A DNA stretch of 6,401 nt from CAYZXU01 sp964482535 (GCA_964482535.1 CAYZXU010000129.1:1-6401), one strand, 5' to 3'. Shown: positions 1-5,450, counted from the stretch's first letter. Numbers and translations: made by a program. The notes: a model not told the origin generated them from the sequence alone.

Positions 1-1328
1 TTGACGTTGTCTGTGCCGCTGGGCGGTGCTGTCTTGTAGTTCACGTAGATGTAGGTGTCATCCCATGTGACGTAGAAGTCTCCAGCCGCATCTGGGCTAG
101 CAGGAGTAACAACCACCGTTTTTGGAGCTTTAACCAAGCCGTGAGCAACCTTGAACTGCGTGGTACTACCATCACCGCTGAAGGTTGCAGTGCCACTGTT
201 AGCAGTGATATATCCGTGACAGTTAACTATTTTGTATATCACGCCACTAATCGTTCCAATTGAAGATACTCCTTCAAGGTTCACACCATCAATGAGAAGG
301 AATCCAGCATAGCTTGTGTTAACGTAAATGAAGTTATCACATATCGCTTTGCCACCACGTATCTTCAAGCTATGCCTAGCATCATACGGATGGTAGTAGA
401 AAGCATAGCCTCCAGATGCTAGGTCTAATATTGTTGGGGAATATACGTTCACATTTACATGTGCATTTGATGGGAGAATAATCTGAATCCCCCTGTCAAC
501 TTTGCCTCCACCCTCAACAAGCGGTGAATATAAAGACATATCGTGATATAGACCTGCGAAACGCATAGCAATCTTTGGTGTAGCCATAAGTCTAGCGTCA
601 CTCATTGAATGGGGGAAGAAGTGGTGTTGATGACGGGCTGAAGAGTATATGCCTTCCTCCCCGTTTCCGATTGTGAGTAGATGATAAGTTGTTAAGAATT
701 CAACATTTGTAGTAGCTCTTAGCCCATTGCGATCATTCCACACAGAGGAAACCCGGTCTATCATAACTGTAGATACAGGCGCCCCAGCAGCTCCCTCAAG
801 GAATATACCGTCATAAATGCAGTTATATATCTCGACATCCTGTATCACAACTCCTCCCGCATAGTTTACATGAATCCCATAGTTGGCATTTCCATAACCA
901 TCGATGGTCAGGCTCTTGATGCTTGGGCTACGAACGTAATTTGTGTTATCGCTGATGAGTATAACTTCACTGATAGGACTAGTCGCCTTTAGAACCGTAC
1001 CCCATGGGCCTCCAGGTTCGCCCTTACCAGCAACACGCTCTGCAAAACCTCTTTCGCCTCTCAAGGTTATGGGTGGAGATTTTGTCACCTTAATTGGCGT
1101 AGATATTTCGTAGACCCCTCCTTTTATGAAAACTTCTCCTCCATTAGTCAAAGCATCTACTGCCTTCTGTAATACTTCTGCGTGGTCTGTGCTTTTGGCT
1201 ATGACCTGCTTGGTCTTCCCGTCCACAGCGATAGCGTAGTCGCCTTCACGGAAGACTATGACGTCTGCTGCTGCAATGGGAGTGTAGCTGGCAAGCCTCA
1301 AGGGGTCGTGCAGCGGGACAAGGGTCAT
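1..1328 (-). CDS. Right-handed beta-helix adhesin / tail-spike-like protein with phage-type C-terminal domain (3' end outside window)
   Basis: An open frame of 442 residues runs off the left edge without a stop. ATG at 1328 is chosen because GGTGAT (1335-1340) lies 6 nt upstream; an in-frame GTG at 1355 has no better site. Residues 22-45 (DVIVFREGDYAIAVDGKTKQ) and 48-92, with the pattern AVDAL-NGG-VFIKGGVYEI-LRGE, look like the N-terminal part of a pectate-lyase-3-type beta-helix. Residues 134-380 carry short Gly/Asn-punctuated strands typical of parallel beta-helix coils (IKSLTIDGYGN, VVIQDVEIYN). Residues 385-442 (GDGSTTQF, AHGL, VTPASPDAAGDFYV, APPSGTDNV) resemble a domain found at the end of phage tail/fibre proteins; that domain normally stops about ten residues further on, so little is probably missing. 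The likely role is host-surface binding, perhaps glycan cleavage, but no catalytic residues can be assigned. A His cluster lies at 233-240. The middle of the gene is AT-richer than its ends and neighbours. The beta-helix call is firm; the adhesin role is inferred. Confidence 0.85.
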   Translation of the reverse strand, partial: MTLVPLHDPLRLASYTPIAAADVIVFREGDYAIAVDGKTKQVIAKSTDHAEVLQKAVDALTNGGEVFIKGGVYEISTPIKVTKSPPITLRGERGFAERVAGKGEPGGPWGTVLKATSPISEVILISDNTNYVRSPSIKSLTIDGYGNANYGIHVNYAGGVVIQDVEIYNCIYDGIFLEGAAGAPVSTVMIDRVSSVWNDRNGLRATTNVEFLTTYHLLTIGNGEEGIYSSARHQHHFFPHSMSDARLMATPKIAMRFAGLYHDMSLYSPLVEGGGKVDRGIQIILPSNAHVNVNVYSPTILDLASGGYAFYYHPYDARHSLKIRGGKAICDNFIYVNTSYAGFLLIDGVNLEGVSSIGTISGVIYKIVNCHGYITANSGTATFSGDGSTTQFKVAHGLVKAPKTVVVTPASPDAAGDFYVTWDDTYIYVNYKTAPPSGTDNV

Positions 1329-1334
1329 ATCTCC

Positions 1335-1340
1335 ATCACC
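1335..1340 (-). promoter_or_regulatory. Ribosome binding site of the adhesin gene
   Basis: GGTGAT, identical to the 3' half of the archaeal consensus, includes the TGA stop of the upstream 128-aa gene and stands 6 nt before ATG 1328. It implies coupled translation of the two genes. Confidence 0.65.
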
Positions 1341-1722
1341 ACTCCGCCCACTCACCCCAGTGTTCTTCTGTGTCTCTTATTTCAAGCTCAAGGAGCTTGA
1401 CTTGGTCTTCTCTTGCTCTAACCAGCCAGACTGTCAATTTGCCAGATGTAGGTGCTGTGCTGCACTTGGCTGTAACTGTGATGTAGGGGAGCCAGCCGCT
1501 TGTATCCGGGGTTAAAGTCCTAGCGTCATTGCTGTTCTTAGCAACAGTGAAGCTGGAGCCAACGTTTATGGCTCCAGCAGTGGACTTCTCCCTGTTTCCC
1601 TTCACCTGCACCGTGACATCCTGGTCCAAGCCGTTCTCAACGAAGATGGTTATGGCTGGCTTCAGCTCGACTCTAAACGCCAGCTTCAGCAGCTCAAGGT
1701 ATGGGTTGAAGGTTGCAGCCAT
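1336..1722 (-). CDS. Small beta-rich protein directly upstream of the adhesin (128 aa), probable structural component
   Basis: ATG at 1722 follows a strong purine-rich site (GGTGGGAGGA, 1731-1740) with an 8-nt spacer. This site is formed by the last codons of the preceding gene. After a short N-terminal helix (residues 5-15) the protein is almost all strand-forming: ITIFVENGLDQDVTVQVKGN at about 24-43, then VGSSFTVAKNSNDARTLTPD and TSGWLPYITVTAKCSTAPTSGKLTVWLVR. This pattern of alternating strands with Gly/Ser/Thr turns suggests a single beta-sandwich like those of viral decoration or tail proteins. The acidic, Trp-containing C-terminus (HWGEWAEW) may be a docking tail. Its stop codon overlaps the adhesin's ribosome site, so the two are probably translated together, and it could be the adapter that anchors the adhesin. 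I do not recognise a named family. Confidence 0.8.
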   Translation of the reverse strand: MAATFNPYLELLKLAFRVELKPAITIFVENGLDQDVTVQVKGNREKSTAGAINVGSSFTVAKNSNDARTLTPDTSGWLPYITVTAKCSTAPTSGKLTVWLVRAREDQVKLLELEIRDTEEHWGEWAEW

Positions 1723-1726
1723 GTTT

Positions 1727-2293
1727 CTACTCCTCCCACCACAGCATCTCTATGGCTATGTCGGTTGTGCTTGCGCTTGCATTGGTCACATGCACTATGA
1801 AGTTGCAGCCTGGAGGTATAACTGCGTTCTCCCCTATCTCGGCGTGCCCTCCGATCGCCTCCTTCTTGCTTCCCCCTGGGCACACCGTCTCCTTGGCTTT
1901 CACTCCGTAGGTGTAGGATCCACCGTACTCTACGTGGGCTACGCTTGAGATGCTGGATCCGAGGTTGAGGTTTGAGGGTGTCACCGGGGTTCCCGGCGAG
2001 GACACCGTGTTGCCCCTGTAGATGTCGATGTGGCACTCGGCTAGGGCTGTCACCTCGATGGACAGTATGAACACGGTTCTGCCGGAGCTGGAGGGGTTCT
2101 CGAAGAGCATGTCGACGGATGAGCCTGAGGCCACGCCGGTGAACCTGTGGGAGGCTGTGAAGCCGTATCCGTCGAGGATCTTCTTCGAGAACCTTGGGTT
2201 GACAACAAGGGTCTTGTCCAGAAACCTCAGGAGGCTGCTGCTCAGAGCCCTCTCGATCTGGTGTGGGTCAGTTGATGGTATGGCAATCCCCAT
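1727..2293 (-). CDS. Beta-sandwich-like virion protein (188 aa)
   Basis: Starts at ATG 2293 with only a weak GGAAGG-type site upstream. Residues 9-42 appear helical (PHQIERALSSSLLRFLDKTL). From about residue 47 the protein is beta-rich, with the string MLFENPSSSGRTVFILSIEV (62-81), then HIDIYRGNTV (88-97), TPSNLNLGSS (105-114), VEYGGSYTYG (121-130), VCPGGSK (137-143), VIPPGCNFIVHV (158-169), and a closing strand ending WWEE. From memory, this order (FENP-SG-VFI-IEV, D-IYR, PSNLNLGS, PGGSK, IPPG, WWEE) resembles structural proteins found in phage and prophage particle regions, but this was not searched. Three cysteines (87, 138, 163) could pair or bind metal. The last codons and stop, TGG TGG GAG GAG TAG, double as the ribosome site of the next gene. 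Probable structural or decoration subunit. Confidence 0.8.
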   Translation of the reverse strand: MGIAIPSTDPHQIERALSSSLLRFLDKTLVVNPRFSKKILDGYGFTASHRFTGVASGSSVDMLFENPSSSGRTVFILSIEVTALAECHIDIYRGNTVSSPGTPVTPSNLNLGSSISSVAHVEYGGSYTYGVKAKETVCPGGSKKEAIGGHAEIGENAVIPPGCNFIVHVTNASASTTDIAIEMLWWEE

Positions 2294-2316
2294 TGCCTTC
2301 CGCCTTCTCCTGCTTC

Positions 2317-2901
2317 TCAGATCTTAGACAGCGCCTCCAAAGCCTTGAGCACGCCTGCCTCCCCGAGCGCGCTGATGGCTGTGAAGAGCTTCACCACTCC
2401 ATCCATGTACCTTCTGAAGAGGTCCTCTGGGTCGCACTCACCCCAGAACGGGCATGGAATCCTCTTCGGGAACTTGATCACCCAGAAGGTTACCTCAGCC
2501 CAGATGTACTTGCCGGTCCTGTTGATGACTCGCAGGTGGTAGGGCTTCTCCCTGCTAGCCCAGAGCAGCTGCGGGTAGGGGTTGGTTTTGAGAATGGATT
2601 CCACGAATGGATCCCAGTGCCAGTCCATCCAGTCCCTCGTGCTGTGGTAGACGCCTGCATCGGTGCTGATGATCTCTGGGCCCACCGTGCCGGTGGATGG
2701 ATCGTACTCGTGGGGTGTGCCGAAGGTCAAGCCTATCACCATGCTCTTGTACTCTGGATCCGGTATGTAGCTGATGTCTATGGGCACCTCGCTTGGAGGG
2801 ATCACCAGGGCCACGGTGTCATGCCAGAACGTGCCCCTGTGCGCCACAACAAACGGGGCGACAAACGCCTGAAGCCAGCTGAACAGCCTCCACCACCTCA
2901 C
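2317..2901 (-). CDS. Tryptophan-rich protein of unknown function with a C-terminal amphipathic helix (194 aa)
   Basis: GTG at 2901 overlaps the TGA of the preceding 43-aa gene in a 4-base GTGA junction, the usual sign of coupled translation. There is no convincing separate ribosome site, and the purine-rich run GAGGTGGTGGAGG lies just inside the frame, so a later start (for example GTG at codon 19) is possible. The protein holds 11 Trp residues in 194, including RWW near the start, DWMDWHW in the middle and FWVIKF/PFWGEC later. Cysteines 150 and 156 (CPFWGEC) could form a disulfide or small loop. Residues 157-194 (from DPEDLFRRYMDGVVKL to the end) look like one or two amphipathic helices. The middle is predicted strand-rich. 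The N-terminal hydrophobic part is short and Trp/Arg-rich and does not look like a cleaved signal peptide. No family is recognised; its place in the operon suggests a particle component. Confidence 0.75.
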   Translation of the reverse strand: MRWWRLFSWLQAFVAPFVVAHRGTFWHDTVALVIPPSEVPIDISYIPDPEYKSMVIGLTFGTPHEYDPSTGTVGPEIISTDAGVYHSTRDWMDWHWDPFVESILKTNPYPQLLWASREKPYHLRVINRTGKYIWAEVTFWVIKFPKRIPCPFWGECDPEDLFRRYMDGVVKLFTAISALGEAGVLKALEALSKI

Positions 2902-3029
2902 CTAGGGTAGTCTACGGTGGCAACCCTTGCTCCACGGAACTTCTTGGATGCCTCCGGGTGGATGACCACCACCTTGCCCTTGGAAGCCTCCTCTCTAACC
3001 TTCCGCTTAACATCCTCTGGCAGCTTCAA
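2898..3029 (-). CDS. 43-aa basic small protein with TTG start, unknown function
   Basis: This small gene fills the gap between two larger minus-strand genes. TTG at 3029 lies 5 nt after GAGGTGGT (3035-3042), which itself overlaps the TGA stop of the upstream gene. Its own TGA (2900-2898) overlaps the GTG start of the downstream gene in a GTGA junction, so it is locked into the operon at both ends. The product reads (M)KLPEDVKRKVREEASKGKVV, then VIHPEASKKFRGARVATVDYPR. It has an N-terminal charged helix (residues 4-17), a strand (KVVVIHP) and a basic end. No family is recognised. The alternative, an untranslated spacer, would not explain the ribosome site and double stop/start fit. Confidence 0.7.
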   Translation of the reverse strand: MKLPEDVKRKVREEASKGKVVVIHPEASKKFRGARVATVDYPR

Positions 3030-3034
3030 GGCAC

Positions 3035-3042
3035 ACCACCTC
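3035..3042 (-). promoter_or_regulatory. Ribosome binding site of the 43-aa gene
   Basis: GAGGTGGT overlaps the stop codon of the 151-aa gene and lies 5 nt before TTG 3029. It is the main reason for calling that small gene. A nearer GTG (3034-3032) reads into a stop after two codons. Confidence 0.65.
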
Positions 3043-3496
3043 AGCCGAGCACCACCGTGACGATCAGCTTTGCAGTGTACACGGTAACCGCATTTGAGCC
3101 GTCGCCCGCAGCTTGAATCGCCAAGATCTTGGCGTCTGCGAGGCCCTTCACAGCGCTGGTTACATCCACCCTCTGGATCGTCTTCGAGGTGGCTGCTGAA
3201 GGGGCTACTAGGTCAGCCAGCTTAGCGGCGTCGGTTACGTTGTACAAGTCTATGTCTCCAGCTCCAGCTGACTCCCACTCCAGCTCCACCTCAACCTTGC
3301 TCACCCTGTCGAGGTTCCAGTTGCTGGGAGTCCAGATGTGCTGTCCGTTGAGCGTGGTGAGGGTGGCGGAGGCTACCGACTGGCTTTCAGAAACCAGGGG
3401 TATGGCTACCTCGCATAGGGCGGTAGCCCTAGCTATCTTGGCGTCGGAAACCGCTTCAGGGTGTATATCCTCTCCAGGGATGCCTACCTTCTTCAC
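3041..3496 (-). CDS. Beta-rich probable structural protein (151 aa)
   Basis: GTG at 3496 follows GGGGTGG (3504-3510) with a 7-nt spacer. After a charged N-terminus (KKVGIPGEDIHPEAVSDAKI) the protein is rich in Ala, Val, Ser and Thr. Strands are seen at about 28-35, 42-48 (SATLTTL), VSKVEVELEWESAGAGDIDLY (about 65-85), TIQRVDVTSAV, KILAIQAAGDG, and a final long strand NAVTVYTAKLIVTVVLG. The motif of a central strand ending in D-x-D-LY, then a loop and a conserved strand, looks like a jelly-roll or beta-sandwich subunit. There are no membrane segments or signal peptide. It sits in the middle of the operon, with its stop overlapping the ribosome site of the 43-aa gene. A virion or appendage building block is the best inference; no named family is recognised. 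Confidence 0.78.
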   Translation of the reverse strand: MKKVGIPGEDIHPEAVSDAKIARATALCEVAIPLVSESQSVASATLTTLNGQHIWTPSNWNLDRVSKVEVELEWESAGAGDIDLYNVTDAAKLADLVAPSAATSKTIQRVDVTSAVKGLADAKILAIQAAGDGSNAVTVYTAKLIVTVVLG

Positions 3497-3529
3497 GCTT
3501 CAGCCACCCCTAGAAAGAAGGTGAAGAGG

Positions 3530-3913
3530 TTAGAGAACCTCGAACTCGGCTTTGACCTTCACGTTTTTAGCTGTGACAGCTGCGTCTAGCTTGGCTGCCC
3601 ACGCCAGTATAGCTGTGGATGGATCGGTGGTCATCACGTAGTCTGATGGAAGGTCATCTGGCCCCAGTGCAACGAACTGCCCTGCCAGGACTTTCACCAC
3701 CAGCTTGTCCTTGCTCCAGCTGTTGGCTGTGGTGTTGTGCTCTCCGAGGGTGACCTCGTGGTCATCTGAGTCGGGGTTGTAGATGACAAGCTTCCTGAGC
3801 ACGTACTTGCTGTAGGGTGGCATGCAGGTGTAGAGGACTACTGGATCTGTTCCACTGACATCCTTCAAGTCGGATACCGCAACCACTCTGCCGTCTCTAA
3901 CCACTGTGGGCAT
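3530..3913 (-). CDS. Beta-sandwich-like probable structural protein (127 aa; start moved to internal ATG)
   Basis: The frame opens at GTG 3922, but a near-perfect site GGAGGTGA (3919-3926) lies over that GTG and exactly 5 nt before ATG 3913, so ATG 3913 is preferred; the longer form would add MSW. The protein begins MPTVVRDGRVVAVSDLKDVS, followed by strands VVLYTCM, YVLRKLVIYNPDSDDHEVTLGE (about 37-58), DKLVVKVLAGQFVALGP, ILAWAA and a closing NVKVKAEFEVL. The segment in which a strand is followed by YNPDSDDHEVTLG resembles the paired central strands of small phage virion beta-sandwich proteins, in which 'N-D/S-x-HTVTLG' patterns are common. There is no signal peptide. It is coupled to the upstream 179-aa gene, whose final codons (AGG AGG TGA) provide its ribosome site. 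Confidence 0.8.
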   Translation of the reverse strand: MPTVVRDGRVVAVSDLKDVSGTDPVVLYTCMPPYSKYVLRKLVIYNPDSDDHEVTLGEHNTTANSWSKDKLVVKVLAGQFVALGPDDLPSDYVMTTDPSTAILAWAAKLDAAVTAKNVKVKAEFEVL

Positions 3914-3918
3914 CCAGC

Positions 3919-3926
3919 TCACCTCC
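3919..3926 (-). promoter_or_regulatory. Ribosome binding site inside the last codons of the 179-aa gene
   Basis: GGAGGTGA is nearly the full archaeal consensus and is made from the final AGG AGG TGA of the upstream gene. With ATG 3913 5 nt downstream it decides the start of the 127-aa protein. Confidence 0.75.
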
Positions 3927-4458
3927 TAGCTCCAGTTACATATGGTGCGCTGTAGACTGGCAGGACAGTGTACTCCTTAGGCTTCTCCTCGACTCTCTCC
4001 AGGCTGTACTTGAACCCCCATATGAGCAGCCTTGCAGTCTGCTCCTCGTCCACAGGGTTGTCGAGGTACAGTATGGGGACGTCATCCCTCCACGTGAAGA
4101 ACTCCAGGGTGTTCTCGTGTGCCATGCTCAGCGGGAGGGCGCTGGTGGTTGTGGTCTTCGTGAGCCACTTGCCGCTTGCCCTGGGGTAGTTCATCTTCAC
4201 GGCCACGAAGTCCGGTATCCACAGCCTCCACTGCCCAGCCTCGTTGTCCTCGAGCTCTATCTCCTCCAAGGTGTGCTCCCTGTTCCTCTCGAGTGCGGAT
4301 AGGCTTACAGCCACGGTTATCGGCTGGACTGGCTCGACGAAGAGCACCTTGAAGTACTCGTACTCCTCCTTCCCCTTCGGTATGGCTACGTTCTCCCCTA
4401 TGCGGACCAGCGGCTCGAAATCCCTCTTATATGGGGTGTAGAGGCAGGTCACACTCAC
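3919..4458 (-). CDS. Beta-rich probable structural protein (179 aa), unknown family
   Basis: GTG at 4458 follows GAGGTGG (4465-4471) with a 6-nt spacer. The sequence opens SVTCLYTPYKRDFEPLVRIG and continues with strand-forming segments: YEYFKVLFVEPVQPITVAVSL (about 33-53), an acidic segment RNREHTLEEIELEDNEAGQW, RLWIPDFVAVKMNYP, a Thr run (KTTTTS), NTLEFFTWRDDVPILYLDNP and RLLIWGFKYSLERV, ending with EYTVLPVYSAPYVTGARR. Alternating strands and loops, with no membrane segment or signal peptide, fit a soluble structural subunit. A near 50-nt gap separates it from the upstream gene, the largest in the operon. That gap contains an 8-bp palindrome TCGATCGA (4474-4481) and a pyrimidine-rich run on the transcript strand. 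No family is recognised. Confidence 0.78.
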   Translation of the reverse strand: MSVTCLYTPYKRDFEPLVRIGENVAIPKGKEEYEYFKVLFVEPVQPITVAVSLSALERNREHTLEEIELEDNEAGQWRLWIPDFVAVKMNYPRASGKWLTKTTTTSALPLSMAHENTLEFFTWRDDVPILYLDNPVDEEQTARLLIWGFKYSLERVEEKPKEYTVLPVYSAPYVTGARR

Positions 4459-4507
4459 AGCTGTCCACCTCGCTCGATCGATGAGAGAGGGGGAAAGCAG
4501 GGGTGCT

Positions 4508-4840
4508 CTAGTAGCCGATCACCAGGACCTTCACGGTCACGCTGTTAGCGGAGACGGTTACCGACCCGGCTGTGGCGTTGACGGCGTGGAGGGTTACAGA
4601 TGAGAAGTCTCCTGCAAAAGTGATGTTTCCAACTGCAACCCCGCCGGGGAGCCCCGAGACCTCCAGGAGAGCTGCATACTCAGGGTTGGGGAGGGATGGG
4701 GAGAGGGGGATGACCACGTCTGCCCCGCTCTGAGCTGAGATGGACACGTCGCTTGATGGCCCGGTGGCCTCGATGACCTCAACCTTCCTGGCAGCCTTGC
4801 CCTTAGCCTTCGGCAGGTTCCCTATAACTGCCACTGCCAT
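4508..4840 (-). CDS. Small beta-rich probable structural protein (110 aa)
   Basis: ATG at 4840 directly abuts the purine-rich GGGGTGG (4841-4847), which leaves no spacer. GTG at codon 3 (4834-4832) has a 6-nt spacer and may be the true start, giving 108 aa; both are possible. The product has a basic N-terminus (NLPKAKGKAARKVEVIEATG), then alternating strands: DVSISAQSGADVVIPLSPS, YAALLEVSGLPGGVAVGNITF, SSVTLHAVNATAGSVTVSAN, SVTVKVLVIGY. It has no cysteine or tryptophan and is rich in Ala, Val, Ser and Gly, as in Ig-like or other small beta-sandwich domains. The LSPSLPNPEYAALLEVSGLP stretch resembles Ig-like or fibronectin-like repeats of surface proteins in general character only. The basic N-terminus could contact nucleic acid or a partner. 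Function is inferred from operon position alone. Confidence 0.77.
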   Translation of the reverse strand: MAVAVIGNLPKAKGKAARKVEVIEATGPSSDVSISAQSGADVVIPLSPSLPNPEYAALLEVSGLPGGVAVGNITFAGDFSSVTLHAVNATAGSVTVSANSVTVKVLVIGY

Positions 4841-4860
4841 CCACCCCTAGCTGCCAGGCT

Positions 4861-5376
4861 CTAGAAGGTCACCTTGCCCGCTGGCTCGGCAACCATGGCT
4901 AGCAGGGCGATGTACTCCTTGCCTGTGGCCTTGCCGTAGAGGTCGATGTTCACGTACTGGTTCTCCTTGTACACTATTGGCTCCTCGAAGATGCCCACCG
5001 GGTTCTCGGTGACGAGGATGTCCTCAAACTGGATCACGTCGACAACCTTCGTGGGCCCTGGCCCGACGCCGAAGCGGATTCCAGTTGTGATCGGGTTGGG
5101 GCTCAGCACGGCGATGCCGTAGATGGCTAGGAACCTCTGGTCCTCCAGGGTTACGTCGATCCAGTCGTTCCAGTTGTTAGCTGTAGATATGGTTGCTTCC
5201 CACACCTCGTTGGTGAGGTTTAGATCCGTCTTCGGCAGGGCATCTCTAACCACCAGCTCCTCCCTGGTCAGCTTTGTTAGCCGCTCCGCTGTTGAGAGCA
5301 GCGCCTCCTTCAAGTCATCTCTACGGGACTTTATCTCGGAGATGGGTACTTCAAGGGTGCTCAAGATCATACCCAT
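4861..5376 (-). CDS. First gene of the structural operon: N-terminal helix plus beta-rich domain (171 aa)
   Basis: The frame stays open to 5478, but ATG 5376 is preferred. GGAGGTGG (5386-5393) lies 9 nt upstream, and the longer form would run through the TATA box and the start of the divergent gene. Residues 8-45 (SEIKSRRDDLKEALLSTAER onward) form a charged, probably coiled helix. From about residue 46 the protein has ALPKTDLNLTNEVW, a segment containing NNWNDWIDVTLEDQRFLAIYGI, SPNPITTGIRFGVGPGPTKV, VDVIQFEDILVTENPVGIFE, EPIVYKENQYVNIDLYGKATG and YIALLAMVAEPAGKVTF, a beta-rich fold. The order helix, then beta-sandwich with a Gly/Pro loop, suits an assembling subunit with an oligomerisation helix. 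Being promoter-proximal it may be the most abundant product. It could be the major particle protein, but that is only inference, and no family is recognised. Confidence 0.8.
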   Translation of the reverse strand: MGMILSTLEVPISEIKSRRDDLKEALLSTAERLTKLTREELVVRDALPKTDLNLTNEVWEATISTANNWNDWIDVTLEDQRFLAIYGIAVLSPNPITTGIRFGVGPGPTKVVDVIQFEDILVTENPVGIFEEPIVYKENQYVNIDLYGKATGKEYIALLAMVAEPAGKVTF

Positions 5377-5385
5377 ATCCTTCAA

Positions 5386-5393
5386 CCACCTCC
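5386..5393 (-). promoter_or_regulatory. Ribosome binding site deciding the start of the first operon gene
   Basis: GGAGGTGG on the minus strand matches the archaeal consensus and lies 9 nt before ATG 5376. This rules against the longer frame that begins at 5478. Its first two bases fall within the 3' arm of the CCACGG-N4-CCGTGG repeat, so a hairpin or a bound protein could affect its use. Confidence 0.75.
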
Positions 5394-5407
5394 ACGGAGA
5401 GCCGTGG
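5392..5407. repeat. Perfect inverted repeat CCACGG-AGAG-CCGTGG
   Basis: A 6-bp perfect dyad with a 4-bp centre lies between the shared TATA element and the first structural gene, covering the expected minus-strand transcription start (about 5396). It could be an operator for the neighbouring RHH protein or an RNA hairpin near the ribosome site. The sequence alone does not decide which. Confidence 0.6.
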
Positions 5408-5411
5408 GTGG

Positions 5412-5424
5412 GAAAGGCTATATA
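5412..5424 (+). promoter_or_regulatory. BRE/TATA promoter of the RHH regulator; possibly also used in the opposite direction
   Basis: GAAAGGC (5412-5418) fits a purine-rich TFB recognition element followed by TATATA (5419-5424). Transcription would begin near 5447, a few bases before the ribosome site of the plus-strand gene. Because TATATA is symmetric, the same core read on the minus strand (CATAAGTATATAG) could drive the structural operon with a start near 5396. No other TATA-like element is seen between the two genes. Confidence 0.65.
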
Positions 5425-5434
5425 CTTATGTGTG

Positions 5435-5449
5435 ACATGCAATACATGT
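5435..5449. repeat. Perfect inverted repeat ACATG-CAATA-CATGT, candidate operator
   Basis: A 5-bp perfect dyad with a 5-bp spacer covers the expected plus-strand transcription start and abuts the ribosome site of the RHH gene. RHH dimers commonly bind short inverted repeats in their own promoters, so this is a candidate autorepression site. Its sequence differs from the other dyad, so one protein might not bind both. Confidence 0.55.
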
Positions 5450-5450
5450 A

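Noticed and set aside
621..660. Possible direct repeat in the adhesin around the His cluster
   Set aside because: The similarity is only the repeated CAY codons for His and does not extend beyond a few bases.
1529..1948. Plus-strand 139-codon open frame
   Set aside because: Antisense to two minus-strand genes that have ribosome sites and protein-like composition; it spans their boundary without regard to it.
1686..2036. Minus-strand 116-codon frame overlapping the 188-aa gene
   Set aside because: Out of frame with the better-supported 188-aa gene; the product is Arg/His/Gln-rich and lacks fold-like pattern.
2263..2910. Plus-strand 215-codon open frame, longer than the minus-strand gene opposite
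   Set aside because: It has no ribosome site, starts inside the 188-aa gene and reads as Pro/His-rich low-order sequence. The minus frame is tied by a GTGA junction to its neighbour and has a protein-like composition.
4459..4507. Possible internal promoter or terminator in the largest operon gap
   Set aside because: The TCGATCGA palindrome and pyrimidine run are visible, but no TATA/BRE or true T-tract is present, so no separate transcript unit is called.
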